The notes under the pieces are model-generated. The model was not told where the DNA came from, made no database searches, and was given only the letters and a program-made list of their open reading frames with translations. 64,000 nucleotides of DNA from Nocardia alni (GTDB lineage Bacteria; Actinomycetota; Actinomycetes; Mycobacteriales; Mycobacteriaceae), in contig NZ_JAGPOX010000020.1 in assembly GCF_019038435.1 (NCBI RefSeq), forward strand, positions 1-64,000. Direction: 5' to 3'. Position numbers and translations under genes: made by a program. Each line of letters starts with the position of its first letter. Within the stretch, counting starts at the first letter, position 1. Shown here one piece after another: positions 10,202-18,900 of the stretch.

Positions 10202-11258
10202 CCTGTTCGGAATGCTGCTGACGCTGATCCTGTTGTGCTGCAACGCATTTTTCGTCGGCGCCGAATTCGCCCTCATCTCCGCCCGCCGCGATCGGCTCGA
10301 GGCCCTGGACGCACAGGGCAAACGCGGTGCGGTGACGGTGATCCGGGCCGGTGAGCACCTGTCGATGATGCTGGCCGCCGCACAGTTGGGCATCACCATC
10401 TGCTCGCTGCTGCTGGGCCGCATCGCCGAACCGGCCATCGCACACCTGCTGCACGAGCCGTTCGCACTGGCCCACGTGCCCCAGCAGCTGGTGCACCCCA
10501 TCGCCCTCGCGGTGTCGCTGTGCGTGGTGGTCGTGCTGCATATGCTGCTGGGCGAGATGATCCCGAAGAACATCGCCCTGGCCGGTCCGGAACGCGTTGC
10601 GCTGCTGCTGGTTCCGGTGATGCTGATCTGGCTGCGGCTGGCCCGGCCGGTGATCATGCTGTACAACCTGGCGGCGAATCTGTCGCTGCGCGCACTGCGG
10701 ATCGAGCCCAAGGACGAGCTCGACGTCACCGTCTCCTCGGTCGAACTGGCCGAGATGATCGGCGAATCCCGTTCGGAGGGCCTGATCGACGAGGAGGAGC
10801 ACCGCCGCCTCACCCAGGCGCTGGGCACCACCGACCGCATCGTCGCCGATGTGATGGTGCCCCTGGAGAAGGCCCGCTCGGTGCCGCTGCGCGGGGACGG
10901 GACCACGCTCGGCGATATCGAGTCCGCGGTCACCGAGACCGGATTCTCCCGTTACCCGGTCCGCACCGACGACGGCACACTGGTCGGCTACCTGCACGTC
11001 AAGGATGTGCTGGACAAGGTCGCCGACGACGCGGCGGGCCCGGCCACCCCCATCCCCCGGGCCGATATCCGCCCGCTGCCGACTGTGAGCATGGGCACCA
11101 CCCTGTACGAGGCGCTGTCCCGCCTGCGCCGGACCAGCTCACATCTGGGCCGCGTCGTCGACAGCCGGGGCAATACCGTCGGCATCGTCGCCCTGGAAGA
11201 CTTGGTGGAGGAGTTCGTCGGCACCGTGCGCGACGCCACCCACCGCATCGCGGAATGA
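10194..11258 (+). CDS. CNNM family membrane protein with CBS domains, short form
   Basis: A 354-residue paralogue of the preceding gene. The DUF21/CNNM membrane domain is at residues 1-185 (NAFFVGAEFALISARRDRLE, LLGEMIPKNIALAGP), and a CBS pair runs from about 200 to 345. The last element, NTVGIVALEDLVEEFVGTV, closes the second CBS domain and the protein ends there, so the CorC_HlyC domain is missing. The 8-nt overlap with the upstream gene and the ATGA overlap with the downstream gene show coupled translation, and the two CNNM proteins may form a heteromer. Predicted inner-membrane cation transporter or regulator. Confidence 0.9.
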   Translation: MHDLFGMLLTLILLCCNAFFVGAEFALISARRDRLEALDAQGKRGAVTVIRAGEHLSMMLAAAQLGITICSLLLGRIAEPAIAHLLHEPFALAHVPQQLVHPIALAVSLCVVVVLHMLLGEMIPKNIALAGPERVALLLVPVMLIWLRLARPVIMLYNLAANLSLRALRIEPKDELDVTVSSVELAEMIGESRSEGLIDEEEHRRLTQALGTTDRIVADVMVPLEKARSVPLRGDGTTLGDIESAVTETGFSRYPVRTDDGTLVGYLHVKDVLDKVADDAAGPATPIPRADIRPLPTVSMGTTLYEALSRLRRTSSHLGRVVDSRGNTVGIVALEDLVEEFVGTVRDATHRIAE

Positions 11259-12418
11259 GCGGGCAGGATCGGGAGCGAGCCGGAGCCGATCGGGCACCGG
11301 TGCACTCCGGCGACGTGCCTCGCTCCGACCTGGCGCAACGGCGAATTCGGCTACTGCCTGAGCACGAGTGGCGCGCCCTGGCCGCAGCCCACTGTGCGCG
11401 GGTCGACGGCCTCATCGGGCCCTATCTCGAACACCGGGCGGCGGGTTCGAAGCATCCGGTGATCGATTTCCTGTTCACCTATTACGGGCACAAACCCGCG
11501 CAGCTGCGCCGCTGGCATCCGGGGTACGGCGTGGCGCTGGAGAACGCGCGCGAGTACGACGGCGCGCGCGGATACCACCGCCATTCCGTCGCCTCGGTGC
11601 GACCCCCGGCCGTCATGCCGGAGCGCTGGTGGCGGGATTCCACCGCCTCGGCCCCCGAACTAGCGGGTTCCGGCCATAGTCACGCCGGAATGACGGAGGC
11701 CCACGCCGAGGCGGCCGCGCCGGATATTCGCACCTGGACCGCGGATCCCGCCTACCTCGCCCGCCGCGCCGACACCGTCGGATACGTGGCGGATCTCTTG
11801 CGCGCCACCGCATCCCGCCCCGCCCAGCTATCCTGTTTCGGACTGCACGAGTGGGCGATGGTGTACCGCAGCGAAGAGGTACGCCACCAACAGGTCCCGC
11901 TACGCCTCGGCCACGAGGGCACCGATTCGGTGGTCGAGTCGATGTCATTGCGCTGCACCCACTTCGACGCCTTCCGCTTCTTCACCCCGGACGCGGTCCC
12001 CCGCAACGCCGAACCCCTCACCCGCGAATCCCAGCTCCAGCGCGAACAACCGGCCTGCCTGCACGCCAACATGGACCTGTACAAGTGGGCCTTCAAACTG
12101 GTCCCCCTCGTCGACTCGGCCCTCCTGCTCGACTGCTTCGAACTGGCCTGCGCCGCACGCGAACTCGACATGCGCGCCAGCCCCTACGACCTCACCGAGT
12201 ACGGTTACACCCCCGTTCGCATCGAAACCCCCGCCGGCCGCGCCGAGTATGTCCGCAACCAAGCCGACCTCGCCGACCGTGCCGCAGACCTGCGCACCCG
12301 GCTACACACCGCCTGCCAGGACCTGCTCGCCCTCATACCCGCCGACACCGCCCGGGAAGGTCATCCCTCGATTCGCTTCGAGGAGGCTCGGCGAGTGGAT
12401 TCCGGCGGGAGCCGGTAG
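11255..12418 (+). CDS. Conserved protein often annotated 3-methyladenine DNA glycosylase
   Basis: A 387-residue cytoplasmic protein. The start is the ATG of an ATGA overlap with the CNNM gene. It contains the family hallmarks HPVIDFLFTYYGHKPAQLR and WHPGYGVALE near residues 65-95, then LSCFGLHEWAMVYRSEEVRH and LRCTHFDAFRFFTPDA. Actinobacterial homologues commonly carry the label 3-methyladenine DNA glycosylase. I see no helix-hairpin-helix or other glycosylase signature, so that name should be treated as unproven. The conserved HEW, RCTHFD and KW residues suggest an enzyme. Family membership is fairly clear; function is unknown. Confidence 0.7.
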   Translation: MSGQDRERAGADRAPVHSGDVPRSDLAQRRIRLLPEHEWRALAAAHCARVDGLIGPYLEHRAAGSKHPVIDFLFTYYGHKPAQLRRWHPGYGVALENAREYDGARGYHRHSVASVRPPAVMPERWWRDSTASAPELAGSGHSHAGMTEAHAEAAAPDIRTWTADPAYLARRADTVGYVADLLRATASRPAQLSCFGLHEWAMVYRSEEVRHQQVPLRLGHEGTDSVVESMSLRCTHFDAFRFFTPDAVPRNAEPLTRESQLQREQPACLHANMDLYKWAFKLVPLVDSALLLDCFELACAARELDMRASPYDLTEYGYTPVRIETPAGRAEYVRNQADLADRAADLRTRLHTACQDLLALIPADTAREGHPSIRFEEARRVDSGGSR

Positions 12419-12483
12419 CCTGAGCCGCGGATAGACGGGCACGACACGATCCAGAGCGTCGCCCGGAGAGAAGGGACCTCCCG

Positions 12484-12942
12484 ATGGTGACCGATCGACG
12501 CGCCCGCCGCGCCGTGTTCAAAACCTCCAGCGCATTGCTACTGGGCATCGCAGCCCTGTCCGCGCCCATCGCACTGGCCCCCGCCGCGGACGCGGCCGCC
12601 GGAACAGTCAGCGTGGTCACGGCCGGCAGCATCAACCACGCCCCCGGTGCCGTATTCAACTACTACATGACCTGCTACGCGGCCGACACCGTCTACAGCC
12701 TGGACGTGAAGGTATCCCACCCCGCCGACGGGTCGGTCGGCGCAGTCACGATCACAGACCAGTACATCACCTGCGACGGCACCCCCCACGCCGTACCGAT
12801 CACCGTCAATTCGAACAAGGGCGGAGCCTGGAAGGTCGGCGACCAGGTCAACATCGTCATGACCCAACTCGACACCACCGGCCGGCCCATGCCGGACGGC
12901 ACCACCAACGAGAAGACAACGCTGCAACAGCCGAACTACTGA
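12484..12942 (+). CDS. Secreted small hypothetical protein
   Basis: A 152-residue protein with a classical signal peptide: Arg-rich start (MVTDRRARRAVFK), hydrophobic core (SALLLGIAALSAPIALAP) and an Ala-x-Ala cleavage region near residue 40. The mature domain of about 110 residues is rich in Thr, Val and Asp. It contains two cysteines (in MTCYAADT and ITCDGTPH) that could form one disulfide, suggesting a small beta-sandwich. A Shine-Dalgarno (GAGAAGGGA) precedes the ATG, and a strong hairpin at 12977 follows the gene. No family recognised. Confidence 0.75.
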   Translation: MVTDRRARRAVFKTSSALLLGIAALSAPIALAPAADAAAGTVSVVTAGSINHAPGAVFNYYMTCYAADTVYSLDVKVSHPADGSVGAVTITDQYITCDGTPHAVPITVNSNKGGAWKVGDQVNIVMTQLDTTGRPMPDGTTNEKTTLQQPNY

Positions 12943-12976
12943 GGATCGAGAATCCAGGTGCCACCTCGGCGCCAGG

Positions 12977-13011
12977 ATCGGGGTCGAGCACTTGTGGTGC
13001 TCGACCCCGAT
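12977..13011. terminator. Bidirectional rho-independent-type terminator hairpin
   Basis: A perfect 15-bp stem, ATCGGGGTCGAGCAC with GTGCTCGACCCCGAT, around a 5-nt loop (TTGTG). It lies between the convergent ends of the secreted protein gene and the minus-strand membrane protein gene, where a shared terminator is expected. There is no long T run, as is usual in actinobacteria. Confidence 0.85.
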
Positions 13012-13030
13012 TCGTGTCCGCGCAGTAGGT

Positions 13031-13567
13031 TCACATAGCAGCTGGACAGTATGTCGGTGTACACAGCGACGCTGTCCATATGCAGGCTTCTTCGGTTGAG
13101 TCACCCGCCGGTCGACCGCTCTCGACCGCACCGCCTCCAGGCTCTCTGACCAGTCGGCACGCGGAGATGATCCTACGAGAAGGGACATCCGACCTACGTG
13201 CAAGCTCTCTCATCATTCTGTCGTGGTTGTTCTCGGCACGACGTTCGGCCTCGGCGCCGATACGGGCGGTGCCTACCATCAGCATCGGCATAGCGACGAG
13301 CTGGACAACATTGGACCAGTACAAGTAGATACCCAGGTGGTGCGGGTCGAGAAGTGGACAGAGTCCGAATACGGTAAATCCATAGCATGCCCACATGGTG
13401 CCGAACAGCTTCGTCCCTACTACCGCGAGACGGTTGTTGAATCTCCGGAGCAGCCGATCCAGCCGCCAATGCCGAACGGTCTCCGGCCCAGTACCTGCCG
13501 GATCTGAATTCGAGGATAATAATTCCTTGTTTCGGCATGCCGGACTATGATGGTATTCGGGGCTCAT
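13031..13567 (-). CDS. Hypothetical two-TM membrane protein
   Basis: A 178-residue protein. The central part contains two hydrophobic segments, roughly residues 52-72 (GTMWACYGFTVFGLCPLLD) and 80-100 (GIYLYWSNVVQLVAMPMLMV), then a charged helix AEAERRAENNHDRMMREL. This layout is seen in small conserved actinobacterial membrane proteins of unknown role; I do not recognise a Pfam family with certainty. A strong AGGAGG precedes the ATG. The last 45 residues look non-conserved (Pro/Gly/Ser-rich), so a 3' frameshift cannot be excluded. Transcribed away from the XRE regulator at 13812. Confidence 0.6.
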   Translation of the reverse strand: MSPEYHHSPACRNKELLSSNSDPAGTGPETVRHWRLDRLLRRFNNRLAVVGTKLFGTMWACYGFTVFGLCPLLDPHHLGIYLYWSNVVQLVAMPMLMVGTARIGAEAERRAENNHDRMMRELARRSDVPSRRIISACRLVREPGGGAVESGRPAGDSTEEACIWTASLCTPTYCPAAM

Positions 13568-13613
13568 TCAGACCCCTCCTGTGAGTTGTCGCAGAACAAA
13601 GATGACTTACGTT

Positions 13614-13646
13614 GCTACCCGGTGGGGCGCAATCCCGCCGGGTAGC
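13614..13646. other. Strong hairpin in the divergent intergenic region
   Basis: GCTACCCGGTGGG and CCCGCCGGGTAGC form a 13-bp stem with one mismatch around GCGCAAT. It sits 47 bp upstream of the minus-strand gene start at 13567, so it is either in that gene's leader or the remnant terminator of a lost gene. Confidence 0.5.
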
Positions 13647-13695
13647 GTTCACTTACTCGGTGTGCCGCCGCAGACACTGCAAGTGTGGTTTAAAT

Positions 13696-13758
13696 GGTTG
13701 CGATATCGCAACCCGCCGTGAAGCGTAGCTTGCGATAAAATTCAGTTCAACTATCGCA
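13696..13758. promoter_or_regulatory. Repeated TGCGATA/TATCGCA half-sites, candidate operator
   Basis: A perfect 18-bp palindrome GGTTGCGATATCGCAACC (13696-13713) is followed by a second, spaced pair TGCGATA (13731-13737) and TATCGCA (13752-13758). Four copies of one half-site lie within 63 bp, immediately before the XRE regulator start at 13812. This is the layout expected of an autoregulatory operator. It could also serve the divergent gene at 13567. Confidence 0.6.
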
Positions 13759-13811
13759 TGGGTGCTCGGAGTACGCATGCACTCGAAGTACAGGCAGGTA
13801 GGCTCGCGCCG

Positions 13812-14738
13812 ATGAGTCGTGAAGTGAAGCTGGGCGAAATTCTGTCGGACCTCATCGACCAAGGTGGCTACAGGAGAAATCGCGGAAAAATCTGTCAAGC
13901 CGTGAGGATCAGCCCCGCCGCCCTGTCCCAGTACCTCACCTCACGCACGCGCCCCAGTTTCGAGGTGCTCGTGAGGCTCGCGGACTTCTTCGGCGTGAGC
14001 CTGGACTATCTGGTGTACGGCGACCAAATCCGCAGTTCCGCTCCACCGGACCTCGGCCCGCTGGTCCGATACGTCGATGTCTCCGTTTCACGTGCCCAGG
14101 AGGTGACACGCCAACACTCGGCTGTCGTCTCACGGGTAGGGCGTGTGCTCGCCGAACAGATCGACGCAGCGGTGATGAGTGCAGTGGAAGGAGATCGCCC
14201 CATATTCGCTGGCTTGCTACCGGATGATGACACCACCATCCTCGAGATGTGCGCGGAACAGATCTCCATTATCACCATGGACCTCGCTGCAGACATTATC
14301 GTCCTACCGGATTCCGGACAGGATGCCGCCGGCCGTTACTTGACAATCGTTGCACAGAATATCAATGCGCAGCGGCGATATCGGTTTTTGCTTCCGGGAT
14401 GGCTCGACACCGATTGGAAAGAGCTTGTAATCCGCATGCGTAATATGCTGATTCAACAATGCTCGGCCGATTCTATCAACAAATGCTGTCAATTCCGCGT
14501 CACAGACGCTCCGATTTTCTCGGGCCTCGGTATCTGCAGACTCGACACTGCGTCTCTGATAATGCAGAAGCCTTCGTTCTTCGAAACGATCCGAGACTTC
14601 GTCGACGAAGATGGCTGGATAAGCTTCACACTCCCACCGTCAGGACACTTCACTGCACATGCACTTCACGATCGAGTACATCTAGATAATTCCAGAAAGC
14701 TCTTCGAATATTTATGGAAAAATAGCTCCCCGCTCTGA
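13812..14738 (+). CDS. XRE-family transcriptional regulator with C-terminal sensor region (XRE-1)
   Basis: A 308-residue regulator. An N-terminal Cro/C1-type HTH (about residues 5-70) includes ISPAALSQYLTSRTRPSFEVL and LADFFGVSLDYLVYG. A domain of about 230 residues without a recognised family follows. The domain is shared with the regulator at 16295-17263: both contain the pattern (A/G)RYLTIVAQN-like / GRFLTVVAEN, a MDLAAD/MDLNAD stretch, and near the end DEDGWISF / GEDGRIGF. The start is set at the MSREVKLG methionine to match the paralogue. Lower GC than the flanking backbone. It converges on the methyltransferase gene with a 9-bp gap. Ligand unknown. Confidence 0.8.
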   Translation: MSREVKLGEILSDLIDQGGYRRNRGKICQAVRISPAALSQYLTSRTRPSFEVLVRLADFFGVSLDYLVYGDQIRSSAPPDLGPLVRYVDVSVSRAQEVTRQHSAVVSRVGRVLAEQIDAAVMSAVEGDRPIFAGLLPDDDTTILEMCAEQISIITMDLAADIIVLPDSGQDAAGRYLTIVAQNINAQRRYRFLLPGWLDTDWKELVIRMRNMLIQQCSADSINKCCQFRVTDAPIFSGLGICRLDTASLIMQKPSFFETIRDFVDEDGWISFTLPPSGHFTAHALHDRVHLDNSRKLFEYLWKNSSPL

Positions 14739-14747
14739 ATAGGGCTC

Positions 14748-15635
14748 CTACCTTTGACCGCACACCATAATAAAACCATCGTAACCTATCTTCCCTTCCA
14801 AATTTTCTACGACCTCGCTATATGTCACATGGAACCCTAGGTCTGCATACAGATCGAGCACATCCCCCGGCGTGAGCGTCACCGCAGGATACCTTACGCC
14901 GCCGGCAGTCCAATGCGATGCGTTCAAAAGTGAAACAGTGACATACAGACCTTTTCTGTCCACCAGTCCGGCAAGCTTTCGATTGAGGCCTTCCCATTGC
15001 GCCTTGTCTTCGATCATAGAGTCGAGACAGAACGTATTGGCGACCACACCGTACGGGCCGAGCGAGCATCCCAGTAATGGATCATCGGCGAGGATATCAC
15101 AATACGAAATCTGACGAATACGTCGGCGCAGCAGGCCAGCCCGCTGTAGTACATCCCCTGCAGCTCCGCTTCCCGCACCATCCTTTTCACACTGCAATGC
15201 GTAATCAATAAATCTACTCCAGTCGAACGCGTCATCGCCGTTACGCCACCATAAATCCACCTCGTGCAGGCATGCCGAATTATAGTCGCAAAAATGTATC
15301 CAACCAGCCGTACGGGCCGCCGTGATGATAGAATAAATCGTCGGACCGCCACCGAATTCGAGTAGGCTTCTCCCGGCCAGATCCAGATAAACCGTGGCAT
15401 AGAAGCGCAACAATGCCTGATTACCGGGATCGACATCACCCTCGTAGAACTGAGCCAGATAGTCTCTCGGGAAGGAGTAGTACGAACGCACTGTCCCGGA
15501 GGATGGACCGACCTGAGAGTCCAGGGATCTGCTGCTGCGAAAGTTTTGCGCCGGGAAAGGCCGCGAGCATGGCGTATACAGGAAATCTGCGGCGTCTATG
15601 GTTCGAGGTAAAGGGCCCACGCGTGTACCTTTCAT
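14748..15635 (-). CDS. NNMT/PNMT/TEMT-like SAM-dependent methyltransferase
   Basis: A 295-residue class I methyltransferase. The SAM-binding motif I is LLEFGGGPTIYSIITAAR (near residue 92), followed by the acidic end of strand 2 in IHFCDYNSACLHEV and an FDWSRFIDYAL stretch. These features match the NNMT/PNMT/TEMT group, which N-methylates amines and includes GntF of guanitoxin synthesis. The preceding DYLAQFYEGDVDPGNQALLRFY is also typical. The first ~45 residues have no match, so the true start may be internal (for example a GTG before RSYYSFP). It is the last gene of a minus-strand run with the tRNA-binding protein and XRE-2. Confidence 0.72.
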   Translation of the reverse strand: MKGTRVGPLPRTIDAADFLYTPCSRPFPAQNFRSSRSLDSQVGPSSGTVRSYYSFPRDYLAQFYEGDVDPGNQALLRFYATVYLDLAGRSLLEFGGGPTIYSIITAARTAGWIHFCDYNSACLHEVDLWWRNGDDAFDWSRFIDYALQCEKDGAGSGAAGDVLQRAGLLRRRIRQISYCDILADDPLLGCSLGPYGVVANTFCLDSMIEDKAQWEGLNRKLAGLVDRKGLYVTVSLLNASHWTAGGVRYPAVTLTPGDVLDLYADLGFHVTYSEVVENLEGKIGYDGFIMVCGQR

Positions 15636-15725
15636 AATACCAAGCTACCGCTCGAGATATACGGAAATGGCCTGGAAGGTACGGATCATAATTTCGCATA
15701 TTCGGCGATAGCAACAGTGCTTATT

Positions 15726-16298
15726 TCACTGTACCGCTCGAACTCGAGGATCTGGTCCTGATCCGAGTACCCCGGAGCAAGTCTCCAGGCGCTCGGTTGC
15801 GCAACCTACACCCTTGCAGCGGTATGCCATCAGAACATCCGACCGCAGGGACAGTAGGTCGAAAACGTGGTCCAGGGTTTGGCCGATTTGGAGGTTCTGG
15901 TCGAGAAGGGCCACTTCATCCGGGCCACAGCTGGTCCATCCCAACTCGTCCGAGCTGCACAACATACCGTGAGAGGACTGGCCGCGATAGTTTCGCTTGC
16001 GCATCTTCTTCTTGCCGGGGACCCGCGCTCCCGGCGGCGCGGCAGGCACCAGATCACCCGGACAGAGTTCGCGGGCACCGCCGTAGACAACTTGCCTCTT
16101 GAACCCGTCGCCGAGGTCGATGATGGCCAGTCTGATACGTTCCGCGTTCGGATGCGGCGCGACCTCTATGACTCGTGCGATAACCACACCCTGAGTGCGC
16201 CCGAAAAGGCTCCCCCACACAACACACATACTCTTAAATTGCCGAGAGTATTGTGGCGGGCAGTCCGCATCCAATGACATCTCGCGGAATTGGCTCAT
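15726..16298 (-). CDS. Stand-alone tRNA-binding (EMAP/PheT-type OB-fold) domain protein
   Basis: A 190-residue protein whose middle (about residues 35-130) is a tRNA-binding OB domain like that at the N-terminus of PheT and in Arc1p/EMAPII. Visible are VVIARVIEVAPHPNAERIRL, a QVVYGGAREL step (ICGA-like), GDLVPAAPPGARVPG, and RGQSSHGMLCSSDELGW (the RGxxSxGMLCS-ELG signature). No synthetase catalytic core follows. It starts on the ATGA overlap with the XRE-2 stop, so it is translated with that regulator. Stand-alone members elsewhere act as tRNA-binding cofactors; here delivery of a charged or free tRNA to a small-molecule pathway is conceivable but unproven. Confidence 0.75.
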   Translation of the reverse strand: MSQFREMSLDADCPPQYSRQFKSMCVVWGSLFGRTQGVVIARVIEVAPHPNAERIRLAIIDLGDGFKRQVVYGGARELCPGDLVPAAPPGARVPGKKKMRKRNYRGQSSHGMLCSSDELGWTSCGPDEVALLDQNLQIGQTLDHVFDLLSLRSDVLMAYRCKGVGCATERLETCSGVLGSGPDPRVRAVQ

Positions 16299-17263
16299 GC
16301 ACGAGTACCTTTCGCGGCACCCGGCGCTGAGCTGGTATCACGACCAGGTTCCGGAAGCAAACGCTCCAACACTTGCGAAGCAAGCAGTCTGTGTTCTCGA
16401 TCCATCAGAGAGTGCTCGAAGTGGCTCGACGACCCCGATTCGATAAATCCTATCCGACCATCTTCTCCGATATACGACTCGACATATTGATATAATACCG
16501 GACTTTGGCTGCGCAGCCCCGGTACATCCAACTTGAAGAGGCAGAAGCCAACATAAAAAATATCCGAGGCAACACTGAATGTACAGCGATCGAGATCACT
16601 GGGGCTCAACTCTTGCCGCAGGAGCAGTGTACGAAACTGCTGGATGAGTGAATCACGATTCCGCATTTTCGGCGAGAGTACGAAATGATAGCTGCGCTCC
16701 CTGGCGAGATTCTCCGCTACGACCGTGAGGAAGCGCCCCGCAGCCACCCCCTGTTCGACATCGCTCTTCACCCTGATGAGATCCGCGTTCAGATCCATGG
16801 CCGCGATCGTACTGACCTCGCTGAATCGTTCCAGTTCGAGGGCCTGATCCTGGTCGACCATGCCATAAAGAGTTGCCGGGCGCTTGGCGGCGACCTGTGC
16901 CGCCGCCGCGATGTGGTCGGTGACTATCGTCCCGATCTTCGCGACGAACGCCGACTGTGCGGCGAACTCGGCTCGCATGGAGTTGAGGCGGGTTTCCATG
17001 TACCGGGCGAGCGGACCATAGTCCAACGTACCGCTCGCGTCGGCGACAATGTCTTCGCCGAACATCAGGTAGTCCAACGAGACCCCGAACAGGTCGGCGA
17101 TCGCTACCAGCTTGTCCACGCTGGGTGTTGTCTGACCGTTTATGTATTGAGACAAAGCGGCTGGCGTGATGCCGAGTTCGGCGCTAATTCGCTTTCGGTT
17201 ACCTCGATAGTCACTCTCGTCGATGAGACGCCTGAGTGTCGCGGCCAGCTTCACCTCACGCAC
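16295..17263 (-). CDS. XRE-family transcriptional regulator, paralogue of the 13812 gene (XRE-2)
   Basis: A 322-residue regulator with an N-terminal Cro/C1-type HTH (LGITPAALSQYINGQTTPSV, LFGVSLDYLMFGEDI) and the same unassigned C-terminal domain as XRE-1. The two proteins align over nearly their whole length, so they arose by duplication. It is first in a three-gene minus-strand unit, with its stop overlapping the tRNA-binding gene (ATGA). It is divergent from the D-amino-acid-oxidase-like gene at 17493 across a 229-bp gap containing a GGTCCACCGC / GCGGGGACC imperfect hairpin near 17283. Probably regulates its own operon and perhaps the oxidase. Confidence 0.8.
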   Translation of the reverse strand: MREVKLAATLRRLIDESDYRGNRKRISAELGITPAALSQYINGQTTPSVDKLVAIADLFGVSLDYLMFGEDIVADASGTLDYGPLARYMETRLNSMRAEFAAQSAFVAKIGTIVTDHIAAAAQVAAKRPATLYGMVDQDQALELERFSEVSTIAAMDLNADLIRVKSDVEQGVAAGRFLTVVAENLARERSYHFVLSPKMRNRDSLIQQFRTLLLRQELSPSDLDRCTFSVASDIFYVGFCLFKLDVPGLRSQSPVLYQYVESYIGEDGRIGFIESGSSSHFEHSLMDREHRLLASQVLERLLPEPGRDTSSAPGAAKGTRA

Positions 17264-17492
17264 GCCTGTATCCCTCTCCTAAGGTCCACCGCTACGCTGC
17301 GGGGACCTGGTGGGCCCGCTGCAGGGGGCCCCGAGGCAGCCCTCCGACGTAGACTGCCGTTAGCAGGACACCTTGTCAAGTCGGACTCGCCGACAATTCC
17401 AAAGTGATTAGTACAGCTTGAAATGGGTAATTATCAGGCATCCGGGACCGTAGGGCTCGAGGCCCCCGATCCAGCGGAAGAGGTGCCTGACG

Positions 17493-18692
17493 ATGTACAA
17501 GCGTTCCTACGGTAGCAGCAAGGCAATTCGGCCGGAGACCTTCCGCGAGACCGCGTTGCGTACTGGACGGGCAGTTGTTGTGGGCCACGGGATTGTGGGC
17601 CATCAAGTCGTCTACGAGTTGTTCTCGGCCGGGCGGCGTGCGTCCAGGCCGATCGAGATTCTGTGGGTCGCGGATCGGCACGATCGGCGGATCGCGAGCT
17701 TCGGCGCCAGCGGCTGTCACATGCCGTTCCTGAATCGGGATCCCCGGGCCGCAGAGTGGGCGCGACGATCGTTCCAGCGCTGGGATATGCTGTACGAGTT
17801 GGGGTTCGGCGACTTGCTCGGGCACGCAGAGACCGTATTTCTCACCCGGGAAGATCGGGTCGAACTCCCGCCCGGACATCCAGGGACCGCGAGAATGGCT
17901 GCCCCGGCTGACTTTTCGCCCTTCTACCATCGAGCGGCCGTCCTGGACAGCGGATCGGTGGTATCAGCTTGCGCACTCATGCCCCGCCTGTTCCGCGCGG
18001 TCAGCGACCTGCCCGGTGTGACCGCACTCCCGCGTCATCTGAGCGACATCGGTGATCTGCTGACCATGACCGTGGAATTCGGCGCGGAACTCGCCTGCGT
18101 CGCCGCCGGTGATCGAGCCCAGTTCCTGCTCGGCGAGCGGCGGATCGAGGGAGACTTTGGCGCACTGCTGCTGATCGATCTACACAAGGTGCCTGAGCCG
18201 TTCGATCGGATGGTGCTGATGGACCAGGACCGGGAGCACGAGCTGACCTACAGCGTTCCGCACCGGGCATGCGGGCACGTATGCCTGGGCGGTGTCTCCG
18301 GCAGACTGGTTACCGAGCCAGAGGAATACGAGGAACTCGCCCGCGGACTCGACGATCCGGCCCGCGTGCCCCGGTATGTAGTCGACGCGATCCACGAGAT
18401 CCGAGACCGGGTGCTCGAACGACTTCCCGTCTTCGGCCCCGCCCTAGCCGCCGGCGACTATCTATCCTGGTATGGCCTGCGCCCTGCTGCGGAACGTGCG
18501 ATCGCGGAGTGGGTTCCGTGGAGCAGAACCGGAAACCTCGGCGTACTTCATCTCGGCGGGCTGGGTGGATCCGGGTTCACGCTGACACCCGCATTCGTCA
18601 CGGATGGCATGAATATTCGCAGACCGACACAGGGCATCGAGACCCACTTCGAATCCCATCTCGGCAGGCCCACACCGGCACACTCCTCGTAG
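17493..18692 (+). CDS. FAD-dependent oxidoreductase, D-amino-acid-oxidase-like
   Basis: A 399-residue flavoprotein. The dinucleotide-binding motif is VVVGHGIVGHQVVYEL (about residues 28-43, GxGxxG with a hydrophobic fold). The C-terminal part ends with the DAO-type LSWYGLRPAAERAIAEW and the FAD-contacting LGVLHLGGLGGSGFTLTP, where family members have a G-x-x-G-x-G stretch. Family enzymes oxidise amines or D-amino acids to imines with O2. The first ~18 residues precede the flavin motif. It is divergent from XRE-2 and is the only redox gene in this part of the island, so it may act in the same pathway as the methyltransferase. Substrate unknown. Confidence 0.72.
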   Translation: MYKRSYGSSKAIRPETFRETALRTGRAVVVGHGIVGHQVVYELFSAGRRASRPIEILWVADRHDRRIASFGASGCHMPFLNRDPRAAEWARRSFQRWDMLYELGFGDLLGHAETVFLTREDRVELPPGHPGTARMAAPADFSPFYHRAAVLDSGSVVSACALMPRLFRAVSDLPGVTALPRHLSDIGDLLTMTVEFGAELACVAAGDRAQFLLGERRIEGDFGALLLIDLHKVPEPFDRMVLMDQDREHELTYSVPHRACGHVCLGGVSGRLVTEPEEYEELARGLDDPARVPRYVVDAIHEIRDRVLERLPVFGPALAAGDYLSWYGLRPAAERAIAEWVPWSRTGNLGVLHLGGLGGSGFTLTPAFVTDGMNIRRPTQGIETHFESHLGRPTPAHSS

Positions 18693-18900
18693 CACATCGC
18701 CGGATCACCGCGAAGAAGTCGGACACTGCGGGCTCGGCCGCCCTGCCTGCCCAGCGCACCGCCCGCGCCCAGCCGCAGCACGGGACGGGCGTTCGGACCG
18801 TTGCGGCGGTGCACGACTGCTAATATGTGCTGTAGGTGGCTCGTCATGGTCGTGTTTCGATGGTGCTGAAGCCTCTTTCGTTCACGGCCCAAAGGCAGGT

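Noticed and set aside
15436..15714. Alternative minus-strand frame starting LSPNMRNYDPYLPGH upstream of the methyltransferase
   Set aside because: It looks protein-like for about 35 residues but then loses any pattern and overlaps the methyltransferase in another frame. A frameshifted N-terminus cannot be excluded but is not supported.
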